53,593 nucleotides of DNA, taken from positions 1-53,593 of the forward strand of contig JACRJC010000035.1 in NCBI GenBank assembly GCA_016215555.1, given 5' to 3'. Made by a program: the position numbers and the translations under genes. Under the pieces are notes generated by a model. It worked only from the letters and a program-made list of their open reading frames with translations, had not been told where the DNA came from and searched no databases. This DNA is from Rhodospirillales bacterium (lineage in GTDB: Bacteria; Pseudomonadota; Alphaproteobacteria; Rhodospirillales; WMHbin7). Below, in pieces: positions 15,218 through 24,548 of this stretch; position 1 is the first letter of the stretch, and each line of letters starts with the position of its first letter.

Positions 15218-16762
15218 ATGCTGCATATTCATATCGGAAGGCTTCCCACAAGGCACGCCCGCTACCGGCCCGGCCATGCCGCCTTCGATTTCAAGGACGA
15301 ATCCTATAACTGGCGGGACTTCAACGCCGTCATCAACCGCCTGGCCAATGCCTTCCTAAGGGCCGGATTGAAGAAGGGCGACAAGGTCGCCACCGTGCTG
15401 TCCAATTCGCTGGAACTGATGACCGCCTATTGGGCGGTGGCCAAGACCGGGCTGGTCATCGTGCCCTGCTCGACATTGCTGCAGGCCGGGGGGCTGAAGA
15501 CCCTGCTGGCGGATTCCGACACCGTCTGCGTCATCGCCGACGCCGCTTTCGGACCGATGCTGGCGGACATCAGGAACGATCTGCAGGCCATTGCGCCGGG
15601 GCGTTGGATTCTGGCCGGAAGCGATGGCCCCACACCGCAGGGTTTCAGAGGGTTCGAGGATTTCGTGGCGGGTGCCAGCGCGGACGAGCCGCCCGATGCT
15701 GGCCTGGACGGCGGCGACATTTACAACATCATGTATAGTTCCGGCACCACCGGGGCCCCCAAGGGCATCGTGCATAGCCATTATGTACGGGCGCAATATT
15801 GCTCGCTCTACGCCTCGTCTTGGCGCATGACGCCGGAATCGGTGGTGCTGCATGCGGGGGCCATCGTCTTCAACGGCGCCATGCTGGACCTCATGCCCTG
15901 GATGTTCCTGGGCTGCCGCTATGTGCTGCATCCCTCTTTCAATCCCGAGGCGGTGATTCGCGACATCGAGCGCCTCAAGGTCACGCATATGATCATGGTG
16001 CCTTCGCAGATCATCGCGTTGATGAACAGCCCCGACTTCAAACCCGAGCGTTTGGCGTCGCTTCAGATGCTGCAATCGCTGGGAGCGCCCTTGCTGCTCG
16101 AACACAAGAAACGCCTGAACGCGGCGCTGCCGGGCCGCTTCTACGAGCTTTACGGCCTGACCGAAGGTTTCATGACCGTGCTGGACCGCGACGACGCCGT
16201 GCGCAAGACGGGATCGGTGGGCGTGCCAACGCCCTTCTTCGAAATGAAGATCGTGGACGAGCAGGGTGTCGAAGTGCCGCCGGGCACGGTGGGCGAAATC
16301 TGCGGGCGCGGCCCCATCTTGATGAGCGAATATTACAAGCGCCCGGATCTGACGGCCAAGGCGCTGGTCGATGGCTGGCTGCATTCCGGGGATGCCGGTT
16401 ATGTCGATGAAGAGGGCTATCTGTTCCTGGTCGATCGCATCAAGGACATGATCATCTCGGGCGGCGTCAATGTCTATCCCAAGGATATCGAGGAAGTGAT
16501 GGCCGCCCATCCCGCCATCAACGAGGTGGCGGTCTTCGGCTCGCCCGACGAGAAATGGGGCGAGGTGCCGGTGGCCGCCGTCATCCTGAAGCCGGGCCAG
16601 CAGGCCTCGGCGGATGAAATCAAGGACTGGACCAATGGGCGCGTCGGCGCCAAATTCCAGCGCCTGCATGACGTGGTGTTCCTGGATTCCTTCCCGCGCA
16701 ACGCCGCCGCCAAAACCCTGAAACGCGAAATCAAGGAAGCTTACGTGAAGGGGCGGGGGTAG
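15218..16762 (+). CDS. Acyl-CoA synthetase (AMP-forming)
   Basis: Activates a carboxylic acid to its CoA thioester via an acyl-adenylate. The 514-residue protein has the P-loop-like YSSGTTGAPKGIVHSH, the adenine-binding YELYGLTEG, the hinge region GWLHSGDAGYVDEEGYLFLV plus DRIKDMIISGGVNVYP, and the C-terminal lysine in NAAAKTLKREI (glycine of the usual GK replaced by alanine). Overall it resembles medium/long-chain fatty acid CoA ligases, but substrate cannot be decided. GGGGAGGAG, a very strong ribosome site, is five bases before the ATG. It is monocistronic, between an old MITE and vapBC. Confidence 0.9.
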   Translation: MLHIHIGRLPTRHARYRPGHAAFDFKDESYNWRDFNAVINRLANAFLRAGLKKGDKVATVLSNSLELMTAYWAVAKTGLVIVPCSTLLQAGGLKTLLADSDTVCVIADAAFGPMLADIRNDLQAIAPGRWILAGSDGPTPQGFRGFEDFVAGASADEPPDAGLDGGDIYNIMYSSGTTGAPKGIVHSHYVRAQYCSLYASSWRMTPESVVLHAGAIVFNGAMLDLMPWMFLGCRYVLHPSFNPEAVIRDIERLKVTHMIMVPSQIIALMNSPDFKPERLASLQMLQSLGAPLLLEHKKRLNAALPGRFYELYGLTEGFMTVLDRDDAVRKTGSVGVPTPFFEMKIVDEQGVEVPPGTVGEICGRGPILMSEYYKRPDLTAKALVDGWLHSGDAGYVDEEGYLFLVDRIKDMIISGGVNVYPKDIEEVMAAHPAINEVAVFGSPDEKWGEVPVAAVILKPGQQASADEIKDWTNGRVGAKFQRLHDVVFLDSFPRNAAAKTLKREIKEAYVKGRG

Positions 16763-16765
16763 AGG

Positions 16766-17185
16766 TCACCCCCCAAACCAATTCTCGACCTTCAACCCCT
16801 TGAACCATTTGAAGTCGGTGGTATTGCGCGTCACCAGCGTCAATCCGTTGGAAATGGCGATAGCGGCGATTTCGCCATCGGTGCGTGGCGCCGTGATTCC
16901 CTTGGCGTTCAATCTCGCCCGCTCGCGGCCCAGCCACAGGGCGGCATTCTCGTCGTAACTCAGAATGGGAAAGCGGCTTGCGATGCCTTCCAGCCACATG
17001 GACAGCATGTCCTGCTTGGGCGAAACTTGCAGGCGGGCGACGCCATAGGCCAGTTCCTCAAGCGTTGGGGATGAAAGGGCGCTGACGGCGAAATTCGCCA
17101 GAATCTTCTTTTCGGCCTTTGGGTCCGGTTTCTGCCTGGACAGTTCCGAAACGACATTGGTATCGAGAAGAAACTTCAGGCTCAT
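16766..17185 (-). CDS. vapC: PIN-domain ribonuclease toxin (VapC/FitB-like)
   Basis: Toxin of a type II module that cleaves RNA. The 139-residue PIN domain shows the acidic catalytic residues in FLLDTNVVSE at the N-terminus, the central glutamate in SPTLEELAYG, and the late TDGEIAAIA and TRNTTDF. ATG 17185 is chosen because it overlaps the antitoxin stop as ATGA; a TTG six bases upstream is less likely. Its stop lies three bases from the acyl-CoA ligase stop on the other strand. Confidence 0.92.
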   Translation of the reverse strand: MSLKFLLDTNVVSELSRQKPDPKAEKKILANFAVSALSSPTLEELAYGVARLQVSPKQDMLSMWLEGIASRFPILSYDENAALWLGRERARLNAKGITAPRTDGEIAAIAISNGLTLVTRNTTDFKWFKGLKVENWFGG

Positions 17186-17463
17186 TCCCAATCCACTTGC
17201 TTGCGTCCACTATTGTCGCGCAAGTTTTTGAAATCCACTGCCGATGGATATTCGGCCTTGCGGGCATGCATCTCACCCCGCCAGGACTTCAGAAAAGCCG
17301 CCAAGTCATGCCCGGGCGTTGCCAGCCGCTCGAAGCTACGTTCCGACATCAGAACCGCTACCTGTTTGCCCCGGCGTGTGATGCGTACAACATCGCCCGC
17401 CTCGGCCTGCTGGACCAAACGCGGCAGATGGTTCTTGGCTTCGGCGATCGAGACTTCGGACAT
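17182..17463 (-). CDS. vapB: Phd/YefM-type antitoxin of vapC
   Basis: A 93-residue antitoxin. The N-terminal EVSIAEAKNHLPRLVQQAE and the following VVRITRRGKQVAVLMS are the Phd/YefM DNA-binding fold; the C-terminal half (DFKNLRDNSGRKQVDWE) would wrap the toxin. It is coupled to vapC by ATGA. Two ATAGCTAT palindromes lie just upstream of its start, consistent with autoregulation. The name vapB denotes pairing with a PIN toxin; by fold it is Phd-like. Confidence 0.9.
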   Translation of the reverse strand: MSEVSIAEAKNHLPRLVQQAEAGDVVRITRRGKQVAVLMSERSFERLATPGHDLAAFLKSWRGEMHARKAEYPSAVDFKNLRDNSGRKQVDWE

Positions 17464-17474
17464 GATTGCCTATG

Positions 17475-17494
17475 ATAGCTATTTAGATAGCTAT
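17475..17494. promoter_or_regulatory. Operator-like ATAGCTAT pair upstream of vapBC
   Basis: Two self-complementary ATAGCTAT sites, 17475-17482 and 17487-17494, spaced 12 bases centre to centre and 12 bases before the antitoxin start. The pair is AT-rich against a GC-rich background. Confidence 0.65.
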
Positions 17495-17526
17495 TTTATG
17501 TTAAAAGGGGGCGAATCGCAAGGCCT

Positions 17527-18321
17527 TCACTCGGCCCCCAGCCTTAAGGCCGTTTCGATAATCTGCTCCGAGCGGATGATGCTGTAGTGGTCGCGTCCCT
17601 CGATGGCTTTGTACTCGACGGGCAGACCGTGATCGGCGAGAGCGGCCACATAGCCTTCCGACAGCGAGGGCATGGTGACGGTGTCGCCAACACCCACCAG
17701 CACGGTGATCTTGGTCTTGGGCGGGATGCGCTTCACATAGTCGCTGGGCGACTCGCTGGTCCACAATCCTCCGGATCGCCCCACCCGCCACTGGCGGATG
17801 TCGCAGACGCAGCCGAACAAAAGCGCGGCGTCGGCCAGGCCGGGATGTCGGCCCAGGATGACGCCCGCCACCGCCGAGCCGCCGGAATGGCCGATCAGCA
17901 CCAGGCGCCTGGCTTTGTGGAATTCCTTCAGGCGGGCGATGGCGTCGGCGATGTCGTCGATGACGGCTCCCCGCCAATTATCGACGCGGTTGCGGTCGCC
18001 GGTCGAGAAATTGCCCTCGTCGTCGTTATAGCCGGGACGCACGACGGCAACGGCCACCGTGCCGGACGGGGCCTTGTCGATCAGACCCTGGGCGACCTTG
18101 TACATCGAGATGGCGGCCGAGCCGTCGGAATGATTGCCGTGCAGCAGCACATAGAGGAGTTTTGTTTCCGCCTTGTCCTTGTGCTCGACGGTTTTGATGA
18201 TCAGGCATTCGCCGCGCCCGCTGACCCGGGTCAGCAGATCGGGGGCCTCGCAGGGGGCGGCAAGGACCGGGGCCGCGAGCAGCATGAAGAACAAGAGCGC
18301 GCAGAATTTCCCCATCACCAT
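17527..18321 (-). CDS. Secreted alpha/beta hydrolase
   Basis: A 264-residue protein with a signal peptide (FCALLFFMLLAAPVLA, cleavage before APCEAP) and an alpha/beta-hydrolase core. The nucleophile elbow is GHSGGSAVA, preceded by YVLLHGNHSDGS; the catalytic His is probably in EGRDHYSII near the C-terminus, and an Asp in VGVGDTVTMPS. Two cysteines in the middle (FGCVCDI) may form a disulfide. It starts four bases after the ybbP-like permease stop, so is the last gene of that operon. Substrate unknown; nearby lipid/thioesterase genes suggest an ester, but this is inference. ATG 18321 and 18315 are both possible. Confidence 0.82.
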   Translation of the reverse strand: MVMGKFCALLFFMLLAAPVLAAPCEAPDLLTRVSGRGECLIIKTVEHKDKAETKLLYVLLHGNHSDGSAAISMYKVAQGLIDKAPSGTVAVAVVRPGYNDDEGNFSTGDRNRVDNWRGAVIDDIADAIARLKEFHKARRLVLIGHSGGSAVAGVILGRHPGLADAALLFGCVCDIRQWRVGRSGGLWTSESPSDYVKRIPPKTKITVLVGVGDTVTMPSLSEGYVAALADHGLPVEYKAIEGRDHYSIIRSEQIIETALRLGAE

Positions 18322-18324
18322 CCC

Positions 18325-20841
18325 CTATTCATTACGCAGGTAGGGCGCCGCCTTGGCCATCAGCGCCTTGCGGGTCACCAGATGGCCGCCGATCAGGGTG
18401 GCGGCCAAGCCGAAAAACAGCAAGCCCAAACTGGTGGCCGGCAACAGGCTCCAGCTCATATGCATGAGCAGTTTCAGAATGCCGAAGGCGGCCAGGGTGC
18501 CGATAAGTCCGGCCAGCAGCGCCGTGGCCGCGCCCAGCATCAGAAATTCCAGAAGAAAGGCCTGGAACAGCATGCGCGAATCCGCCCCCAGCACCTTCAA
18601 CACCACCGATTCGTAAACGCGCCGGCGCAGGCTGGCCGCCACGGCCCCGGCCAGTACCAGGCCGCCGGCGGGCAGGGTGGCGGCGGCCATGACGGCCAGG
18701 GCGGCGCCCGCCCCCTCCAGCACGCCCTTGACGCTTTGCAGCGCTTCCTTCACCCGGATCGCCGAGACATTGGGTAGAAGGTCGGTAACGGCGCGCTCGA
18801 TGGCTTCTTCCTGGGCGGCGTCGGCCTTCAGGGTGGCCAGCAGCGTATAGGGCGCACCTTCCAGAGTGCCCGGCGAGAACAGGAAGGCGAAATTCATGGT
18901 GGCCGCACTCCAGTCGATATCGCGCAGACTGGTGATGGTGGCTTCGATGTCGCGGCCCAGAATATCGACGCCGATGCGGCTGCCGATGCCCACACCCAGC
19001 CCCTTGGCCAGTCTTGCATCCATCGATACCAGGGGCGGGCCGCGATAGTCGGCTTGCCACCACGACCCCTCGATCAACTCGGCGCCGGGGGGCAAGTAGG
19101 CGGCGCTGGAAAATCCCCGATCGCCTTCCAGCGCCCAGCGCGCGCCGGGATCGATGGGCACCTGACGGGCGGGAATGCCGTTCAACGAGACCACGCGGCC
19201 CCGGATCATGGGAGCCAGGCGGATGTCGCGGGCCTGATGCCCGGCTGCCGCCTGCACGAAGATGTCCTGCTGCTGGGGCTGGATGTCGATGAAGAAGAAG
19301 GCCGGCGCTTCCTCGGGCAGGCGGCTTTCGATCTGGTCGCGCAGATTGCTCTCGATCTGGGCCAGCGTGGTCAGGACGGCCAGGCCGATGCCCAGCGACA
19401 CCACGATGCTGGGCGCCGGCGAGGCAGGGCGGAACAATTGCCCCAAGGCCAGACGCAAGGAGGGAGCTCGGGCGAAGCGAGACGACAGGCGGGCCAGACC
19501 GGCGATGAGGGCCGCCAGCAGGCGGAACAGGCCCAGGCTGAGGGCCGAGATGACGACGAACCACAGGGCCAGATTGCGGTTGCTGGAGGTCAGCACCACC
19601 AGCGCCGCCAGGGCCAGGGCGGGCAAGGCGGCGACGGCGAAGCGCTTGAGCCTTTGACGCAAGGCGGGCCGGACGACATGGCTGCGCAGGGCGGCGGCGG
19701 GCGACATGTCCTGGACGGAAAGAAGGGGGGCGGCGCCGAAAGCCAGCGTCACCAGCAGGCCCGACAGCGCCGCTTTCAGCAAGGCCAGAGGAAAGATTCC
19801 GACGATCAGGCGCACCGGCAGCAGAGTGCTGATTGCATCCTGGGCCAGCAGCGGGATCAAGAGGCCAAGACCCAATCCGATCAGGATGCCCAGCAGCGAC
19901 AGGGCCAGTATTTCCAGGCCGAAGACGGCCAGGATCTGCGCATTGCCAGCCCCCACGCATTTCAAGATGGCGATGTTTCTGGCCTTGGCCTCAAGCTGGC
20001 TTTTGACGGCATTGGCGACGCCGACGCCGCCGACCAGCAGGCCGGTCATGCCGGTGAGGGTCAGGAACATCGACAGATTGTCGAGAAAGCGTTTCAGGCC
20101 CGGCGCCGCTTCGTCGAAGCCGCGGATGCGCCATTGCGCCTCGGGATGGCGCCGTTCCAACTCGCGGCGCACATCCAAGGGCATGTTTGCGTCGGAAAGA
20201 GCGATGGTGGTGATGAAGCGCTCGATGCTGCCCGGCATCTTCAACCCGCTGGCCTCAAGTGCTGCGTGCGAGACCATCAGGCGCGGCCCCAGCAGGAAGG
20301 GCGAGGCCACCTTATCCGGCTCGCGCAGGATGACGCCCTTGATGCGCAAACTGACATTGCCCATTTGAACGGCCTCGCCGGTTTTGACGTCGAGACGCGT
20401 CAGCAGATTGGCGTCGGCCAAGGCTCCGAAGACGCCATCCTGGTCTTGGAACGGATGGGCGAGGTCGGGCTCCCTCTTCAAGTCGCCGACCAGGGGATAG
20501 GCGTCATCGACGGCCTTCAATTCGACCAGCGTGCGCGCCCCCTTGCCGCTTCGCGCCATGGCCCGCATTTCGACATAGGTGGAAACGCCGCCCTGGCTTT
20601 GCAGATAGGCCAGCACATCGTCGCCCAGCGGGCGGTAAGGCTGCGAGATCGACAAATCGCCGCCCAGCAGCAGGCGGGCATCGGCTCTAAGACCCGCCCG
20701 CACGGCTTCGGTCAGTTCGCCGGCGCTGGCGATGGCGGCGACGCCCAGGGCCAGACAGGCCAGGAAAATGCGAAAGCCGCCGAAGCCCTTCTTTAGATCG
20801 GCCCGCAGCTCGCGGGCCAGCAGGGTAAGGACGGGAGTCAT
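18325..20841 (-). CDS. ybbP: ABC transporter permease, YbbP/FtsX-like
   Basis: An 838-residue permease with the double FtsX-domain arrangement of YbbP: a first membrane segment at residues 24-44, then a periplasmic domain, then three segments around 255-360, further segments around 390-470, a second periplasmic domain, and three C-terminal segments. The middle helices read MTGLLVGGVGVANAVKSQLE and the last group FLLEFLMLGAATALLAGLIG. With the ATPase at 21536 it makes up the YbbAP system next to tesA, as in many proteobacteria. Its substrate is not settled. It overlaps the methyltransferase by ATGA. Confidence 0.88.
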   Translation of the reverse strand: MTPVLTLLARELRADLKKGFGGFRIFLACLALGVAAIASAGELTEAVRAGLRADARLLLGGDLSISQPYRPLGDDVLAYLQSQGGVSTYVEMRAMARSGKGARTLVELKAVDDAYPLVGDLKREPDLAHPFQDQDGVFGALADANLLTRLDVKTGEAVQMGNVSLRIKGVILREPDKVASPFLLGPRLMVSHAALEASGLKMPGSIERFITTIALSDANMPLDVRRELERRHPEAQWRIRGFDEAAPGLKRFLDNLSMFLTLTGMTGLLVGGVGVANAVKSQLEAKARNIAILKCVGAGNAQILAVFGLEILALSLLGILIGLGLGLLIPLLAQDAISTLLPVRLIVGIFPLALLKAALSGLLVTLAFGAAPLLSVQDMSPAAALRSHVVRPALRQRLKRFAVAALPALALAALVVLTSSNRNLALWFVVISALSLGLFRLLAALIAGLARLSSRFARAPSLRLALGQLFRPASPAPSIVVSLGIGLAVLTTLAQIESNLRDQIESRLPEEAPAFFFIDIQPQQQDIFVQAAAGHQARDIRLAPMIRGRVVSLNGIPARQVPIDPGARWALEGDRGFSSAAYLPPGAELIEGSWWQADYRGPPLVSMDARLAKGLGVGIGSRIGVDILGRDIEATITSLRDIDWSAATMNFAFLFSPGTLEGAPYTLLATLKADAAQEEAIERAVTDLLPNVSAIRVKEALQSVKGVLEGAGAALAVMAAATLPAGGLVLAGAVAASLRRRVYESVVLKVLGADSRMLFQAFLLEFLMLGAATALLAGLIGTLAAFGILKLLMHMSWSLLPATSLGLLFFGLAATLIGGHLVTRKALMAKAAPYLRNE

Positions 20842-21535
20842 TCCCTAAATGCCAGCCAACCGCCGAACAGGAAAGCCTGATGGAAATGTTCGACGCCGGT
20901 AAATCCTGCCTGATGCAGCAGTTTGAACAGCCGCGTCTCCGAGACGAAATGGATGTCGCGGGCCACATGCTTCAGCCCCTTCTCCACCTCGACCGGATCG
21001 ATGCCATGCGCCAATTGCCAGCGCGTCCAGGCGGCCAGCATGCGGGCATAGCGGGGCGAATCCGAAGCGCCGTGCAGATCGGCCAGAATAAGCGGCGCTC
21101 CTGGTTTCAGACTTTGGGCGATGCCGGACAGAAGATTGGCCTTGGTCCCGTCATCGGGCAGGAAATGCATGACCAGCAGGCAGGCGGCGGCGTCGAACTT
21201 CGTTGCCGGCTCCAGATCGGCCACGGTGCCGCAAACCAGTTGCGCGCGGTCTTGTAGTCCCTTGGCCTTCAGGCGCTCGCTGGCCTGTTTCAGCATGGCG
21301 TCCGACGGATCGACGCCGGTAAAGCGCCAGCCCGGATGGTGCGGGGCCAGGCGTTCGATCTCCTCGCCGGTGCCGCAGCCGGCGATCAGCAGATGGGCGT
21401 CGTGGCCCAGAATGTCTTCCAGCAGGAATTGCGCCATGGCGTGCAGGGTTTCGTAACCGGGAATGACCTTGCGCACCGTGTCGTCATAGCGGCTGGCCCG
21501 CTGATCGTGGAAATGCTGCTTGGGATCGAAGTCGT

Positions 21536-21539
<4 letters not shown>
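20838..21539 (-). CDS. SAM-dependent methyltransferase inserted in the ybbA-ybbP operon
   Basis: A 233-residue class I methyltransferase. Motif I is LLIAGCGTGEEIERL, motif II region FTGVDPSDAML, and motif III/IV KFDAAACLLVMHFLPD. It resembles small-molecule methyltransferases without an obvious substrate clue. Its start overlaps the ATPase stop and its stop overlaps the permease start, both as ATGA, so it is translationally locked between the two ABC subunits. In the common arrangement ybbA and ybbP are adjacent, so an enzyme here is noteworthy. Confidence 0.85.
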
Positions 21540-22214
<675 letters not shown>

Positions 22215-22216
<2 letters not shown>

Positions 22217-22862
22217 GAACCGATGGATGCGAGATTGCTTGCTCCATGCTGGCCTTGTTTTGCTGTTTTATCAAGCCTTTCCAGCACTGGCCGGGCCTTT
22301 GCGCCTGGTCGCCCTGGGCGACAGCCTGACGGCGGGCTATGGCCTGGCCCAGGAGCAGGGCTTTGCCGTCCGGCTTGAAGAGGCCCTGCGGGCCAAAGGC
22401 CATCAGGTGCGGATCGTCAATGCCGGGGTGTCGGGCGACACCACGGCCGGCGGGCTGGCCCGGTTGGACTGGACCCTGGCCGAGGGCGCCGAGGCGGCGA
22501 TGGTCGCGCTGGGCGCCAACGACATGTTGCGCGGCCTGCCGCCCGAACAGGCCGAACGCAATCTGGACGCCATCCTGGGCCGGTTGAACCAGCGAAAGCT
22601 GCCGGTGCTGTTGATCGGCATGCAGGCTTCGGTCAATCTGGGCGCCGACTATGCCGCCAGCTTCAACGCCATCTATCCAAGACTGGCCAAGAAGCATGGC
22701 GTCGATCTGTATCCTTTTTTTCTGGAAGGAGTGGCCTTGAAGCCGGGACTGAACCAGGATGACGGGCTGCATCCCAATGACAAGGGAGTTTTGGAAATCG
22801 TGCGCCGCATCCTGCCCAAGGTCGAACGATTGCTGGCCAAGGCCGAAAGGCAGAGGCCATGA
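22215..22862 (+). CDS. tesA: Arylesterase / thioesterase I-like GDSL hydrolase
   Basis: A periplasmic SGNH hydrolase of the TesA family, which hydrolyses acyl thioesters and lysophospholipids. It has block I GDSLTAGYG, block II NAGVSGDTTAGG, block III GANDMLRGL and block V DGLHPND, with the Ser-Asp-His triad and oxyanion residues all present. A signal peptide (MRDCLLHAGLVLLFYQAFPA) precedes PLRLVALGDS. Three in-frame ATGs (22215, 22227 and one further upstream inside ybbA) are possible; AGGTGGG favours 22215. It overlaps the FIST gene by ATGA. Confidence 0.92.
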
Positions 22863-23998
22863 AGTCGGACAGCGATTTCCGCTCGGCCTATGCCGAGGGC
22901 AAGGATTGGGCTGGCGTCGCCAAAAGCCTGATGATGCAATTGTCGGGGCCGGCCTTGGCGCATCGCCTGGGCGTCTTGTATGTGACGCCGGAGCTGGGCC
23001 GCGACCTGGGCAGCATCCTGGCTTTTCTGCGCGAAACCACCCGCATTCCCCATTGGACGGGCGGCGTTGGTTTCGGCGTTCTGGGCCTTTCCGCCGACGG
23101 TGTCGCCCGCGAGGCCCGGGCCAAGCCGGCGGCTTCGGTGCTGACCATGGCCCTGCCGGCCAGCGCCTTTCGGCTGTTTAACTTTCAGGGCCATGAATTG
23201 AGCAAGCTGAAGTCCACCTTGTCCAAATGGTGCAAGCAAGATCAGATGCCCTTGACCGGACTGATCCATGCCGATCCGGCCAACGCCCAAATTCCCTTGC
23301 TGGTGGCGGGATTCGCTGCCGCCTCGGAAGGGTATTTGGTTGGCGGCGTGACCTACGCCCCCGAAAAGCGCGACGCCAATTTCAAGCCGCATCTGGCCGA
23401 CAAGACGGTCGGTGGCGGATTGTCCGGGCTTTTGCTGGCCCCAGGCGTGCCGCTGGCGGTGGGGATGTCGCAAGGCGTGGTGCCGTTGGGCGACTGGCAC
23501 AAGATTACCGACGGCGAAGGCGGCGACATATTGCGGCTTGACGGCAGATCGGCCCTGGAAGTCTTGAAGGAAGAAGCCGGCGATGAGCAGAATCTTCTGG
23601 GTTTCATTCATCCGGCGGTGCCCGATGCCGGTCTCGATACCGGCGGGTTCGTCGTTCACAATCTAAGCGGCATCGATGCGGTGCGCGGAAAATTGACGGT
23701 CAGTTTCCAGGCCGAGCCGGGGCTGCGGGTGCGTTTCGTGCGCCGCGACACCAAGGCGGCGGAACAAGACCTGACGCGCATGATCGAAGATGTGCGCCGC
23801 CGCCTCGTCACGCCGCCCCGGGGCGCCTTGCTGGTGTCATGCATCGCCAGGGGGGCGGCGCTGTTCGGCGCCCTGCACCGCGAGATGGAAGTGGCCGCCA
23901 GTCTGCTGGGCTGTCCGATGGCCGGCTTCCTGGCCGGCGGCGAAATCATGCGCAACCGCGTGCAGGCGCATAGCGCCGTGCTGCTGGCCTTCGGATAA
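22859..23998 (+). CDS. FIST-domain sensory protein
   Basis: A 379-residue cytoplasmic protein with both FIST N and FIST C domains, a ligand-binding module usually found in or next to signal-transduction proteins. Matching points are VTPELGRDLGSILAFLRETT and GGVGFGVLGLSADG near the N-terminus and the C-terminal VSCIARGAALFG with MAGFLAGGEI. No output domain is attached. It is coupled to tesA by ATGA and to thpR eight bases downstream. The sensor kinase convergent beyond thpR could be a partner, but nothing in the sequence proves this. Confidence 0.87.
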   Translation: MKSDSDFRSAYAEGKDWAGVAKSLMMQLSGPALAHRLGVLYVTPELGRDLGSILAFLRETTRIPHWTGGVGFGVLGLSADGVAREARAKPAASVLTMALPASAFRLFNFQGHELSKLKSTLSKWCKQDQMPLTGLIHADPANAQIPLLVAGFAAASEGYLVGGVTYAPEKRDANFKPHLADKTVGGGLSGLLLAPGVPLAVGMSQGVVPLGDWHKITDGEGGDILRLDGRSALEVLKEEAGDEQNLLGFIHPAVPDAGLDTGGFVVHNLSGIDAVRGKLTVSFQAEPGLRVRFVRRDTKAAEQDLTRMIEDVRRRLVTPPRGALLVSCIARGAALFGALHREMEVAASLLGCPMAGFLAGGEIMRNRVQAHSAVLLAFG

Positions 23999-24005
23999 AT
24001 TCTCC

Positions 24006-24548
24006 ATGCTGCGCCTGTTCGTGGGAATTGATTTACCGTCCTCCGCCCGCGAAAGCCTGTCCTTGCTGGCGGCGGGGCTGCCCGGCGCGCGCTGGCTGGC
24101 GCCCGAGACTTACCATGTGACTTTGGCCTTCATCGGCGATCTGGATGAAGGTGCCGCGGAAGAACTGCACGAGGAATTGTCGACCGTTCGCGGCAAGGAC
24201 TTCCTGCTTGAACTAAGCGGCGTCGGCAGTTTCGAAAGCAAGGGCAAGCTGCGCGCCCTTTGGGCAGGCGTCGTCCTGTCCGAACCGCTGGCAATCCTGC
24301 AGGGCCGGGTGGCGGCGGCTTGCGTCCGGGCCGGGGTCGAGATCGAAAAGCGCAAGTTCAAGCCGCATGTCACCCTGGCCCGTTTCAGCGAGCAGCCGTC
24401 CAAGGCGAAATTGGGCGATTGGCTGGCCGCCCATTCCCTTATGCGTCTGCAGCCCTTGGCGGCGACGTCTTTCGTTCTGTTCCAAAGCCATCTAGGCCGC
24501 GAAGGGGCGCATTACGAGGCGCTGGAGCATTATAAGCTTGAAGCCTGA
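24006..24548 (+). CDS. thpR: RNA 2',3'-cyclic phosphodiesterase (2H family)
   Basis: A 180-residue two-histidine phosphoesterase (LigT/ThpR family). The two HxTx motifs are HVTL near residue 36 and HVTL near residue 120, the active-site pair, and the N-terminus MLRLFVGIDLP is characteristic. It hydrolyses 2',3'-cyclic RNA ends or ligates tRNA halves in family members. ATG 24006 lies eight bases after the FIST stop. Its last 19 bases overlap the 3' end of the sensor kinase gene on the other strand. Confidence 0.92.
   Translation: MLRLFVGIDLPSSARESLSLLAAGLPGARWLAPETYHVTLAFIGDLDEGAAEELHEELSTVRGKDFLLELSGVGSFESKGKLRALWAGVVLSEPLAILQGRVAAACVRAGVEIEKRKFKPHVTLARFSEQPSKAKLGDWLAAHSLMRLQPLAATSFVLFQSHLGREGAHYEALEHYKLEA

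Noticed and set aside
19054..20796. A 580-codon plus-strand open frame rich in Gln and Gly
   Set aside because: Antisense to the ybbP permease; no domain.
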